Positions 1 through 6,006 of a DNA stretch of 20,114 nt are shown piece after piece; the stretch's first letter is position 1; every line of letters starts with the position of its first letter. The DNA lies in IMG/VR virus record IMGVR_UViG_3300017782_000311, positions 1 through 20,114 of that record; one strand, given 5' to 3'. The notes below the pieces were generated by a model. That model searched no databases, was not told the DNA's origin, and saw only the letters and a program-made list of their open reading frames with translations. The DNA comes from a virus. Made by a program: the position numbers and the translations under genes.

Positions 1-248
1 AAAAACCCCCCTTTTCCTAGTATTTAATTCAAGATTCAATTCCTATTGGTAAACAATCAATAGGTGCAGCTGTTTATCCTTATAAAATTAATGTTTGCAC
101 TAACTATGCACTAAACAATTACAAACTAACTTGTAAGTTGTGAACATTTAGGCAACATCAACTACTATAACGATGTCAATGCTATGTTTGTGCAGAACTC
201 ACAACAAATAAAGCAATTACAATACTTATAGTTAAATTGAACCTAGCA
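1..248. promoter_or_regulatory. gene-free stretch downstream of small terminase, with repeats
   Basis: I see no credible gene here on either strand. It holds an inverted repeat CCTATTG/CAATAGG (42-48 and 58-64, 9-nt loop), a short dyad AACTT-GT-AAGTT (128-139), and two phased copies of a motif, TTTGCACTA (94-102) and TATGCACTA (105-113). The same motif, and the neighbouring word AATCAATAGGT (55-65), recur at the phage attachment region near 10.5 kb. The stretch lies in the leftward direction after the small terminase, where the large terminase would be expected. Read leftward, its edge ends in a G-rich run (AGGAAAAGGGGGG) that could be the ribosome site of a gene starting beyond position 1. 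A regulatory, integration-related or replication-origin role is inference. Confidence 0.5.
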
Positions 249-668
249 TTACTTCTGCCATTTAACCTGAATACTAGCATCTTTACCTAATAATGTTAGT
301 GAATCAGATTGTTTTCCATAAACTTTTGGGCTTAATTTTTCTGACTTCCACTTATTTAAATCTAAATAAGCTTTAATTAAATGTGTTTGGCCTAGATCCG
401 TCTTTTCTTTTAACTTACTATTAGCTAATGCTTCTTTGATTACTTCCTCTGAATCACTTAATAAATACTCAATGCCATCGCTTTTAGCTTGTGTATATTG
501 TTCCCTAACTTCAGGGTTTTTATTTAACCAAGTTCTAAAAGTTTCCCAACAAGGTCTATCTTCCTTTTTATTAACTGGGCTTAAACAAGAACGAATCGAT
601 CTACCTTGTGCAAGTTCAGCACAAATATCGTTAATAAGTTGTTTGCTGTACTTTGTTTTATTGGCCAT
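249..668 (-). CDS. terS: terminase small subunit (Sf6-like family)
   Basis: This 139-residue protein probably recognises phage DNA at the packaging site and hands it to the large terminase. The N-terminal 55 residues look like a helix-turn-helix of the type seen in small terminases of the Sf6 gp1 class: an LAQGRSIRSC-like helix, then a WETFRTWLNKNPEVREQYTQAK segment. The central and C-terminal part carries the family pattern of a hydrophilic helix, a WKSEKLSPKVYGK stretch and a short tail. The start ATG at 668 has no Shine-Dalgarno sequence. A weak -10 (TATACA, 691-686) lies about 18 nt upstream, so the leader may be very short. The large subunit is not in the window and should lie to the left. 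The assignment is by pattern recognition. Confidence 0.75.
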   Translation of the reverse strand: MANKTKYSKQLINDICAELAQGRSIRSCLSPVNKKEDRPCWETFRTWLNKNPEVREQYTQAKSDGIEYLLSDSEEVIKEALANSKLKEKTDLGQTHLIKAYLDLNKWKSEKLSPKVYGKQSDSLTLLGKDASIQVKWQK

Positions 669-757
669 AAATGTTGTAAATTCTGTGTATATTTTGGGTT
701 GTATTTGGTTGCATATCAGTTATCATCTATTGTAGATTCGGTAACAATGGAGGAAAT
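669..757. promoter_or_regulatory. divergent promoter region with ATTGT-N10-ACAAT dyad
   Basis: This gap separates the leftward small terminase from a rightward 54-residue gene. Rightward, TTGCAT (709-714) and TGTAGA (731-736) form a -35/-10 pair with a 16-bp spacer. They are followed by a strong ribosome site, GGAGG, before ATG 758. The -10 is embedded in a dyad, ATTGT (729-733), ten bases, ACAAT (744-748). The ten inner bases begin AGATTCGGTA, a word repeated near 4754 and, with one change, near 980. Confidence 0.5.
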
Positions 758-922
758 ATGAAAGTTAAAAACTGGTGTGTTTTTGAAGTGTTTAAAAAGC
801 TTGGCTATAAAAATGTCAAGTTATCAAGCACTTTCGGTAGCTTAAATAAGAAACCATATAATGTTTATGAGTTTCCTATAAAAAAAGCTATTGAGTCTAG
901 ACTTAAAAAAAGATTTAATTAA
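758..922 (+). CDS. small basic protein, 54 residues, unknown
   Basis: I do not recognise this protein. It is 54 residues, starting MKVKNWCVFEVFKKLGYKN and ending KKAIESRLKKRFN, and it is lysine-rich with a predicted short fold of about two helices and one strand. The call rests on a near-ideal ribosome site (AATGGAGGAAAT) directly before the ATG, a plausible promoter upstream and a frame that looks coding. It is transcribed rightward, opposite to its neighbours on both sides. It may be a small regulator or host-takeover protein, but nothing in the sequence proves that. Confidence 0.6.
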   Translation: MKVKNWCVFEVFKKLGYKNVKLSSTFGSLNKKPYNVYEFPIKKAIESRLKKRFN

Positions 923-931
923 TTGTTAGGT

Positions 932-980
932 TATTAGGGCTATTGTAAGGATATAAATGAAAAATAAGATAGCCCTAATA
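932..980 (+). promoter_or_regulatory. 12-bp perfect inverted repeat with ribosome site in its loop
   Basis: TATTAGGGCTAT (932-943) and ATAGCCCTAATA (969-980) are exact reverse complements separated by 25 nt. In RNA this gives a 12-bp stem. The loop contains the ribosome site AAGGATATAA and the ATG at 957. The 3' arm lies inside the following 22-codon reading frame. This looks like an mRNA element that presents or controls a start site. It could also be a small structured RNA or a transcription pause. Confidence 0.5.
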
Positions 981-1025
981 GATTCGATAACAACTATTCT
1001 ACAAGATGTAGAATATCCATTATAG
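957..1025 (+). CDS. putative 22-residue peptide
   Basis: A short frame, MKNKIALIDSITTILQDVEYPL, is preceded by AAGGATATAA. That is the same ribosome-site style used at 4037 on this strand and at 10406 on the other. Its first codons form the 3' arm of a perfect hairpin, and its middle contains a second 7-bp hairpin (997-1013, loop AGA). It may be a leader peptide or simply part of a structured RNA. The coding claim rests only on the ribosome site and the start codon position. Confidence 0.35.
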   Translation: MKNKIALIDSITTILQDVEYPL

Positions 1026-1061
1026 TTTTTTAATGCAGTAAAAAGTGCAACTTGTAAAGTC

Positions 1062-1484
1062 TTACTTAAAATAATTTATTCCATGCTTGTTAATAATAGA
1101 ACAAACAGTAGCTAATGCTAGTTTGTATTTGTGTGCAATCGTTGTATGACTCCAATGTAACCAACCCTCCTTTTTAATTTGTCTAAAACTTTTACGTCTT
1201 GGAAAGTTACGTTTATAAATTAGCAATCTATCTTCAGGTGTAGCTTTTAACATAGCAACAGCTACAAAGTCGTAAATTGCAATTTGTCTTGAAGTTGGTG
1301 TAATCTTAATAGGTTGTTTGTGATAATAGCTATGTTCATTAATATCAGGAACTATCTCAAGTATTTGATACATAGCCCCACATCGCCCATACTTAACTTT
1401 TGGTAAGTGTTTATCTACAAATGCAGCAATGCCTAAGTAATTATCTAAATCTTGTATTTTAACAGGGGTTTTAAGCTCAATCAT
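1062..1484 (-). CDS. sigma region 4-like helix-turn-helix protein (DUF6362-like)
   Basis: This is a 140-residue protein. Its C-terminal half has a run-on pattern typical of sigma-70 region 4-like HTH proteins: a TPEDRLLIYKRNF helix, then SFRQIKKEGWLHWSHTTIAHKYKLALATV, where the WSHTTIAHKYKLAL part would be the recognition helices. The layout resembles DUF6362 proteins of alphaproteobacteria and their phages. I recall the family by pattern only. The ATG at 1484 shares ATGATTGA with the upstream gene's stop. A GTG at 1490 is a less likely start. A role in switching on phage transcription is inference. Confidence 0.5.
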   Translation of the reverse strand: MIELKTPVKIQDLDNYLGIAAFVDKHLPKVKYGRCGAMYQILEIVPDINEHSYYHKQPIKITPTSRQIAIYDFVAVAMLKATPEDRLLIYKRNFPRRKSFRQIKKEGWLHWSHTTIAHKYKLALATVCSIINKHGINYFK

Positions 1485-1869
1485 TATCACCCTTAAAGAA
1501 TTTTTTTAATTTTTTACTGTATTCTGCATCTTCATTAAGCTGCTCAGCTTTGGCATCCCTAAACAACTTCAACATAGCTTTGTAAGCACCTCCAGCTGCA
1601 TATTCATCTTTAGATGCTTTATCTTTTATTTGGTCATCCAGGTAATGCCCGAAACTCTCCGTAGATAACTGTTGCCTTTTTTGTTTTATTTGTTTTTGTA
1701 AATCGTAGCCTTTTCTATCTATTTTTCTTTTATGTACTGCTCTTGAATAAGGAAAGCTTGTTTTCTTTTGTAGTTTTTTAATAAACTGTTTATAATCTAT
1801 AGTTACCAACTTATTATTTTTATCATCATCCATATTAGTTCTATTTAATATCTCTCTATACAGGTACAT
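1477..1869 (-). CDS. hydrophilic protein of unknown function, 130 residues
   Basis: I do not recognise this protein. It is lysine-rich and charged, with a basic stretch around residues 45-65 (HKRKIDRKGYDLQKQIKQKR) and a helical C-terminal half. There are no membrane segments or cysteines. The ATG at 1869 is preceded by GGGGGTGCATCT, a good ribosome site, and an in-frame Met13 is an alternative. The gene sits in the leftward operon between a winged-helix protein and a sigma-like HTH protein, overlapping the latter by 8 nt. A nucleic-acid-associated role would fit the composition but is not shown. Confidence 0.65.
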   Translation of the reverse strand: MYLYREILNRTNMDDDKNNKLVTIDYKQFIKKLQKKTSFPYSRAVHKRKIDRKGYDLQKQIKQKRQQLSTESFGHYLDDQIKDKASKDEYAAGGAYKAMLKLFRDAKAEQLNEDAEYSKKLKKFFKGDND

Positions 1870-1885
1870 AGATGCACCCCCAACA

Positions 1886-2305
1886 TTAACTTTTTGTACC
1901 TCCAGGATTTGTGAACTTTAACTTAACCACATTATTATCCACTAACTTATGCTTGACCCCTTTGCCTTTAACTTTTTTCATAGCTGTGCTTAATGCTTTT
2001 CGTCTAGCAAGGTTTTTAGAAATAAACTGCTGCTTTAATTTTTTATCAAAAGTAAAAATGTTAGGCCGATTTTTTTGTGGCTGGAAATAGGCAAAGTAAC
2101 CAAACATTACTAATCGATCCATACACTTAACAAGTGTGCGTTTACTTTTAATACCAGTTCTTTGCATTAAGTATTTATGGCTTAATCTTATGCCATTAGG
2201 ACTATGTTCAAATCTTTTACAAAGTATTACAATTAGCTTTTCATTAGCTGTAAGTAATTTATTGTCTAGCAAATCAACATTAACCTTTTCAAAAGTCCAA
2301 CTCAT
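1886..2305 (-). CDS. winged-helix DNA-binding protein, replication-initiator-like
   Basis: Residues about 15-75 form a winged-helix domain of the HTH_36/replication-initiator N-terminal kind: LLTANEKLIVILCKRF, RLSHKYLMQRTGIKSKRTLVKCMDRL, then GYFAYFQ as the wing. The rest is a basic tail (KALSTAMKKVKGKGVKHK) without a recognisable catalytic domain. At 139 residues it is far shorter than a full lambda O-like initiator, so it may be a transcription regulator or a stand-alone origin-binding protein. It overlaps the methyltransferase upstream by 4 nt (ATGA), so the two are probably translationally coupled. Confidence 0.6.
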   Translation of the reverse strand: MSWTFEKVNVDLLDNKLLTANEKLIVILCKRFEHSPNGIRLSHKYLMQRTGIKSKRTLVKCMDRLVMFGYFAYFQPQKNRPNIFTFDKKLKQQFISKNLARRKALSTAMKKVKGKGVKHKLVDNNVVKLKFTNPGGTKS

Positions 2306-2913
2306 ATTTGTATTCTATTGTCCTCTTTTGTTGTTTTAGTTGTTTTAAATTTATCAGTTTGATTGCCCCATAAATCCCAACCAGGTGTTACAGTTCGACT
2401 GAACATTTCTAATCTAGGCAAGTCGCCACAAAGCTGCACAATTTTATCTCTAATACAATCAGGTTTGCGACTGTGTTCTCTTATAGGCTCATATATTACT
2501 TGGTGTATATTTTTAGCTAATCTTTTAGGTTTGCCTTTAGTACCTAGCAAACATATCTCAGCATTACTCCTAGTCCAAGATCCCATACCCCAAAAGCTGT
2601 CAAATGAATCAACTGGGAAAAACGAAGCTTGGTTAGTGTCAGTTCTTTTATTAACTTTTACCCAAACAAAAGCACAAGTTTTAATATCGAAGCCCCAAGC
2701 TTTTATTACATCCAAACCTTGCTGCAATAGTGGAAAAGTAGCCCACATAAACAGAACACAATTGTCAGCAGTCATATCTTTTACCGGCAAAGCACAAATA
2801 TCATTATTTTCCATTACAGGATAATGTTGAACTTTAGCTCTTTGCGGTAACTTACCATTATAAGACCAAGCTGGGTCTGCATATATAATGTTATATAATT
2901 TTTTTTGTGCCAT
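2302..2913 (-). CDS. MT-A70 family adenine-N6 DNA methyltransferase
   Basis: This protein transfers a methyl group from S-adenosylmethionine to adenine N6, most likely in phage DNA, for protection or control. The catalytic motif is DPAW at residues 13-16, a variant of DPPW, set in YADPAWSY. Other family marks are HYPVM (30-34), CVLFMWATFP (52-61), WTRSNAEICLLGTKGKP (113-129), EHSRKPDCIRDKI (146-158), LEMFSR (168-173) and GWDLWGNQ (178-185). Length, 203 residues, is normal for the compact phage members. No restriction nuclease is next to it, so it looks like an orphan enzyme. Its start overlaps the preceding gene by 23 nt. Confidence 0.88.
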   Translation of the reverse strand: MAQKKLYNIIYADPAWSYNGKLPQRAKVQHYPVMENNDICALPVKDMTADNCVLFMWATFPLLQQGLDVIKAWGFDIKTCAFVWVKVNKRTDTNQASFFPVDSFDSFWGMGSWTRSNAEICLLGTKGKPKRLAKNIHQVIYEPIREHSRKPDCIRDKIVQLCGDLPRLEMFSRTVTPGWDLWGNQTDKFKTTKTTKEDNRIQI

Positions 2914-3103
2914 CTTTATTTACTATGCCTAATTTTCGTCTAATTTTTTTAAGTATTGGAAATACAGGTATGTTGTCTGAATCTTTATATTCTAAAAGTT
3001 CTTTACATAAGCAATAATCAGTAAGAGCTTTTTCAAGTTTTATTAAATCTAATTTAGTAAACTCAATCTTTTGTATTTTCATTTTGTTGTTTTTCTCTAA
3101 CAT
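2891..3103 (-). CDS. small protein of unknown function, 70 residues
   Basis: This is a charged, mostly helical protein with two cysteines close together (YCLCKELLEYK) and a basic end. I do not recognise it. The ATG at 3103 follows AAGGAAT closely. A second in-frame ATG at 3082 would give 63 residues. The gene overlaps the zinc-ribbon gene upstream and the methyltransferase downstream, and this tight packing in one frame supports it as real. Confidence 0.55.
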   Translation of the reverse strand: MLEKNNKMKIQKIEFTKLDLIKLEKALTDYCLCKELLEYKDSDNIPVFPILKKIRRKLGIVNKDGTKKII

Positions 3104-3215
3104 ATTCCTTGTCTTTCGTTTTTTGGCTCATGTAGCAAATCATGCAATACCACTCAGCCTTATATTTAATATCCCCAATTGAGATATTACATTTAACGCA
3201 TTTTTCTTTAGCCAT
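3063..3215 (-). CDS. mini zinc-ribbon protein, 50 residues
   Basis: Two CxxC knuckles, Cys6/Cys9 and Cys24/Cys27, separated by 14 residues, form a likely zinc ribbon. A charged tail without structure follows (SQKTKDKEYVREKQQ). I placed the start at the ATG 3215, which overlaps the previous gene's stop in ATGGCTAA. The frame is open further upstream, but that part lies inside the neighbour. The YCMICYMS end of the second knuckle resembles YCQMCFMT in the gene at 5689, so the two may be distant copies. The function is unknown; nucleic-acid binding or protein contact would be usual. Confidence 0.6.
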   Translation of the reverse strand: MAKEKCVKCNISIGDIKYKAEWYCMICYMSQKTKDKEYVREKQQNENTKD

Positions 3216-3714
3216 TAATAAGTTCTGAAATAGGTCGTAACATTTCAGCTGGTACACCGTAAACTTTAGGTCTATCGCTAAAGCCAAAATCAGTTAAAAA
3301 AGATTTATCTTTCATAACATCACCAGCTTTTACCCAACCAACTATCTCTATTTCAGGACATTTATTAATTGCTAAAATATAATATTCATCTGCTTTTGCA
3401 TTTTCTCTAATAATTAAAAAATTCTTGCGATCTGTTTTAGGTTTTTGGCATCTAACCTGTAATTTTTTATCGCCAAGCATTAGGTCAGGCTCACTAAAAG
3501 TATTTACATGGCTGCCAAAATAAACTCCTAAATGTTTTGCAACACCTTGTTCGGCAAGTGAACCAACAATTGAGTCTGAAAATTGATGTATCATATCTTT
3601 TTTATAACCATGCCCCCAACTTTGTTTGTGTCTGAAAGTTTCTACACATCGACTTACTCCATTAAGTGCAGCTACTTGTATTTCGTAAAATTCTAACTTA
3701 ACGACAATGCTCAT
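3208..3714 (-). CDS. PD-(D/E)XK-like phage protein, possibly inactive nuclease
   Basis: This 168-residue protein has the layout of a phage family that looks nuclease-like: an amphipathic region, then GSLAEQGVAKHLGVYF (Glu55), SEPDLML (Asp77) and KLQVRCQ (86-88), then an EIEIVGWVKAGDVM strand-turn. Glu, Asp and the last motif fall where a PD-(D/E)XK core would have them, but Gln-Val-Arg replaces (D/E)xK, so catalysis may be lost. I chose ATG 3714, preceded by AAAGGGTGGTTTGAGG, rather than a GTG at 3762. It overlaps the upstream small gene by 17 nt. The fold call is by motif spacing only. Confidence 0.5.
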   Translation of the reverse strand: MSIVVKLEFYEIQVAALNGVSRCVETFRHKQSWGHGYKKDMIHQFSDSIVGSLAEQGVAKHLGVYFGSHVNTFSEPDLMLGDKKLQVRCQKPKTDRKNFLIIRENAKADEYYILAINKCPEIEIVGWVKAGDVMKDKSFLTDFGFSDRPKVYGVPAEMLRPISELING

Positions 3715-3880
3715 CCTCAAACCACCCTTTATAAAAGTCTGACCAAACAATGTATTTTGCACAAAATGTGATTCGGTCTGAAGTGAGTGATGTTGTAGTT
3801 GTGTGAGCTGTAAATAAAATAACTATGAAACAAGCTAAAATTAATGATTTGAAATCGTTTAAAATGGGTTTTTTTTCCAT
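3698..3880 (-). CDS. small exported or membrane peptide, 60 residues
   Basis: This is the first gene of the leftward operon. It has a good ribosome site (AAAGGATTT before ATG 3880). The N terminus has a basic head (MEKKPILNDFK) and a hydrophobic stretch (residues 12-25, SLILACFIVILFTA) that fits a signal or anchor. The remainder is short, with two cysteines and aromatic residues. I do not recognise it. Such a peptide could act in the envelope, for example in superinfection exclusion, but this is speculation. Confidence 0.5.
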   Translation of the reverse strand: MEKKPILNDFKSLILACFIVILFTAHTTTTSLTSDRITFCAKYIVWSDFYKGWFEDEHCR

Positions 3881-4036
3881 AAATCCTTTATATATCGTAT
3901 TAATTGATTCTAATAATCAAATCAACATTGAATATATATTAATGCACACTCCATGTAAATTAAAGCTTGTAAGGTAGTACAAAGCAACCTATAAGCAACA
4001 ATTAGGTAATAGCAATTGTAAACAAAAGGATATAAA
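3881..4036. promoter_or_regulatory. divergent early promoter region with operator-like dyads
   Basis: Genes leave this gap in both directions. Rightward, TTGTAA (3967-3972), a 17-bp spacer and TATAAG (3990-3995) make a good sigma-70-type promoter for the early operon. Just after it, ACAATT (3998-4003), ten bases, AATTGT (4014-4019) form a perfect dyad over the expected start of transcription. Leftward, TA-rich boxes precede the gene at 3880, and a second dyad, TTGATT/AATCAA (3904-3909, 3915-3920), lies there. The ribosome site AAAAGGATATAAA precedes ATG 4037. Confidence 0.55.
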
Positions 4037-4702
4037 ATGATGTTAATGGCAATATTTAACAAAGAAAAATGGACTGCAATTAGAGATAATAGAGAAATTG
4101 TTTTAAAACACCTATTAGCTAAAAAATTTAAAAACAAAGCTACTGCAAGAAATTGGGAAATAAAGCTTAATAGAAATATTAATAAAAAAGATGATGCTAA
4201 AACTAATTGGGGTGAATACGATACAGCTAGGTTTTTAGCTAAATTATTAAATGAAAATAAAAAACCTAAAGATGCTTTTTTAGTAGCAAAAGACTTTATT
4301 GGGGGTAAAAATTTTATTAAAATTATAGGGGAATCGCTTGATGGTGGTAAAGTGCTTATGTATCCTGAAAAGCGAAAATTTAAAATAGAGGTTGCAATTG
4401 CAAATCCTGAGTGCGTTGGAATAATACATAAAGGCAGAACAATACCAAATGCTGTTAGATTATATAAAAATAGTAATAAAGTAAGTTACGATGCTGATGG
4501 TAAATTATCTTTTGTTAAATGTAAAAAATCTAAAACTGTTTATATGGGTTGGTTAGAACCAAATGGCGATGGTAGCTATAATGTTTGTTCTTACTGTATT
4601 TTAACAGGAAAATTACATGGTGCTATCATAAGTAACATAATTCCTGAATGGTCTGCTAGAATAGAAGAAATGACTACTAACTATAAAGTTGCAAAAAAAT
4701 AA
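4037..4702 (+). CDS. first early gene, unknown, 221 residues
   Basis: I do not recognise this protein. The N-terminal third is helical and basic (KHLLAKKFKNKATARNWEIKLNR). The C-terminal part, from about residue 95, is strand-rich, with VLMYPEKRKFKIEVAIANPE, KTVYMGWLEPNGDGSYNVCSYC and a final helix. It has no signal peptide or membrane segment. The start follows a strong ribosome site; Met4 is an alternative. As the first gene after the early promoter it may act against host functions. It ends about 60 nt before a second promoter that drives the nuclease gene. Confidence 0.65.
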   Translation: MMLMAIFNKEKWTAIRDNREIVLKHLLAKKFKNKATARNWEIKLNRNINKKDDAKTNWGEYDTARFLAKLLNENKKPKDAFLVAKDFIGGKNFIKIIGESLDGGKVLMYPEKRKFKIEVAIANPECVGIIHKGRTIPNAVRLYKNSNKVSYDADGKLSFVKCKKSKTVYMGWLEPNGDGSYNVCSYCILTGKLHGAIISNIIPEWSARIEEMTTNYKVAKK

Positions 4703-4726
4703 TTGCATACCAATTGCCTTTAGATG

Positions 4727-4764
4727 TTGATTGAGTTGCTGAAATATATTATAAGATTCGGTAA
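4727..4764 (+). promoter_or_regulatory. internal promoter, possibly giving a leaderless mRNA
   Basis: TTGATT (4727-4732), a 17-bp spacer and TATAAG (4750-4755) precede the nuclease ATG at 4764 by only 8 nt, and there is no Shine-Dalgarno sequence. Transcription would start at or next to the AUG. The -10 is followed by AGATTCGGTAA (4754-4764), the same 11 bases found at 734-744. Confidence 0.45.
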
Positions 4765-5696
4765 TGGATATATTTCAAAAGGTAGGCGATTGTTATACCA
4801 AGTTTAATTTAGCCCACACTTCCAAGTCTACTGCTAATATGAAAGCAGCTGACAGATTTTTTAAAAAAATAGTTTTAACTAGCCAAGAATCAAGAAGCTT
4901 AGATAATGCTTCTTTTAGAGGTGGCTCATTAGTACATTTAATAGTTCAAGAAGTTTTAACTAAAAAAATAACTTTAGATGAAGCTTTATTTTCACCTGAT
5001 GTGCAAAGATTAGTGGATAGTTACACACCATTTAATGAAAAAGATTCAATTAAATTTCAATTTATTTACAGATTTGCAAAGCCACAAGCACAAAACCATT
5101 TAGATAATATTAAAGAAGTAGAAGATATTTATGGTAAACAAAAATGGGTTGCTGAAGAACAAAAAACTTTGTGGACTCCACCAGTACAAACTTATTGGTT
5201 AATGTATATTGATTTAGTTTCGAAAAAAGTATTAGGCGATTTTAAAAATAAGTTTGGCACAGTTTCTAACAAACCACTTAAACAAGACCTTAAAAAGAAA
5301 AAAAAGGACAAAGTTACTGATAATAGAATTGGCGATTGGGTTTATACACACCAAAGAATTGAAAAACGACCTTATTTTAGCGATGTTATGCAAGTCTCCC
5401 TGTACAAAAAGGCGGTCAAAGTACCGCCTTTTCTGTCTTATGCTACTGCAACTGAAAGAAAATTATTTACTGAACATAACTGCGATGAATTAAAGGAAGA
5501 AAATTTAACTAAAGCTTTAAATGTTTTAAAAATTTATGAGATAGCTTGGCAAAAAAAACTAGAGGCAGCTGATGGCGATGTAAAAAAATTAGCTTGGCTT
5601 TGTGTGCCTGATTTTTCTGATATGAAAAAAAAAGGTTGGGGTTGGGATAATGTACCTGATGAGTTTATTGAAAGGTTTAAAAGCTATTATGTTTAA
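4764..5696 (+). CDS. RecB-like PD-(D/E)XK exonuclease
   Basis: This is probably the DNA end-resecting nuclease that works with the annealing protein encoded just downstream. The motifs appear in the order known for RecB-type nucleases: GxxxH as Gly54-His58, Glu131/Glu132, Asp150 in MYIDLVSKK, the catalytic Asp159-Phe-Lys161 in LGDFKNK, and QxxxY as Gln210-Tyr214. At 310 residues it is a stand-alone phage nuclease without a helicase part. A lysine-rich insertion (residues 173-184) follows the catalytic strand. The ATG lacks a ribosome site but sits next to a promoter, suggesting leaderless translation. It overlaps the next gene by 8 nt. Confidence 0.78.
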   Translation: MDIFQKVGDCYTKFNLAHTSKSTANMKAADRFFKKIVLTSQESRSLDNASFRGGSLVHLIVQEVLTKKITLDEALFSPDVQRLVDSYTPFNEKDSIKFQFIYRFAKPQAQNHLDNIKEVEDIYGKQKWVAEEQKTLWTPPVQTYWLMYIDLVSKKVLGDFKNKFGTVSNKPLKQDLKKKKKDKVTDNRIGDWVYTHQRIEKRPYFSDVMQVSLYKKAVKVPPFLSYATATERKLFTEHNCDELKEENLTKALNVLKIYEIAWQKKLEAADGDVKKLAWLCVPDFSDMKKKGWGWDNVPDEFIERFKSYYV

Positions 5697-6006
5697 TGTT
5701 TGCTCAATGTGTAAAGAACCATCAACTGTAAATTATGAAAACTTACATTATTGTCAAATGTGTTTTATGACAGTTGATATTAGGTCAATTACAAAAGCTA
5801 AACCTGTTTTAGAATCTAAACCAACAGATGCTGCACAAGAAGCAATAAAAGCTGAAGTAGAAAACGCAAGATATTACATGAAGAGAATGACATTTTATAA
5901 AGATAAATGGGAAACACTTGTAATAAGATTTGAAAATTTACAGGAAAAATACACAAAACTTGAAAAACAAACCATCGACCAATTTAGAAATAAAGGAGAT
6001 ATATGA
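5689..6006 (+). CDS. zinc-ribbon plus coiled-coil protein, 105 residues
   Basis: The N terminus has two CxxC knuckles, Cys5/Cys8 and Cys22/Cys25, forming a likely zinc ribbon. From about residue 50 on, a helical, charged region (RYYMKRMTFYKDKWETLVIRF and ENLQEKYTKLEK) looks like a coiled coil. I placed the start at ATG 5689, which overlaps the nuclease stop as ATGTTTAA. The frame continues further 5' but lies within the nuclease gene. It ends by overlapping the annealing-protein start by 4 nt (ATGA). Its place between nuclease and annealing protein suggests an accessory role in recombination. The zinc part resembles the gene at 3063-3215. Confidence 0.6.
   Translation: MFNVCSMCKEPSTVNYENLHYCQMCFMTVDIRSITKAKPVLESKPTDAAQEAIKAEVENARYYMKRMTFYKDKWETLVIRFENLQEKYTKLEKQTIDQFRNKGDI

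Noticed and set aside
997-1031. Rho-independent terminator formed by TTCTACA/TGTAGAA
   Set aside because: The stem is AT-rich and the T-run begins about 12 nt after it, too far for a usual terminator.
2363-2824. Rightward 153-codon frame opposite the methyltransferase
   Set aside because: The methyltransferase frame has clear family motifs; the antisense frame has none.
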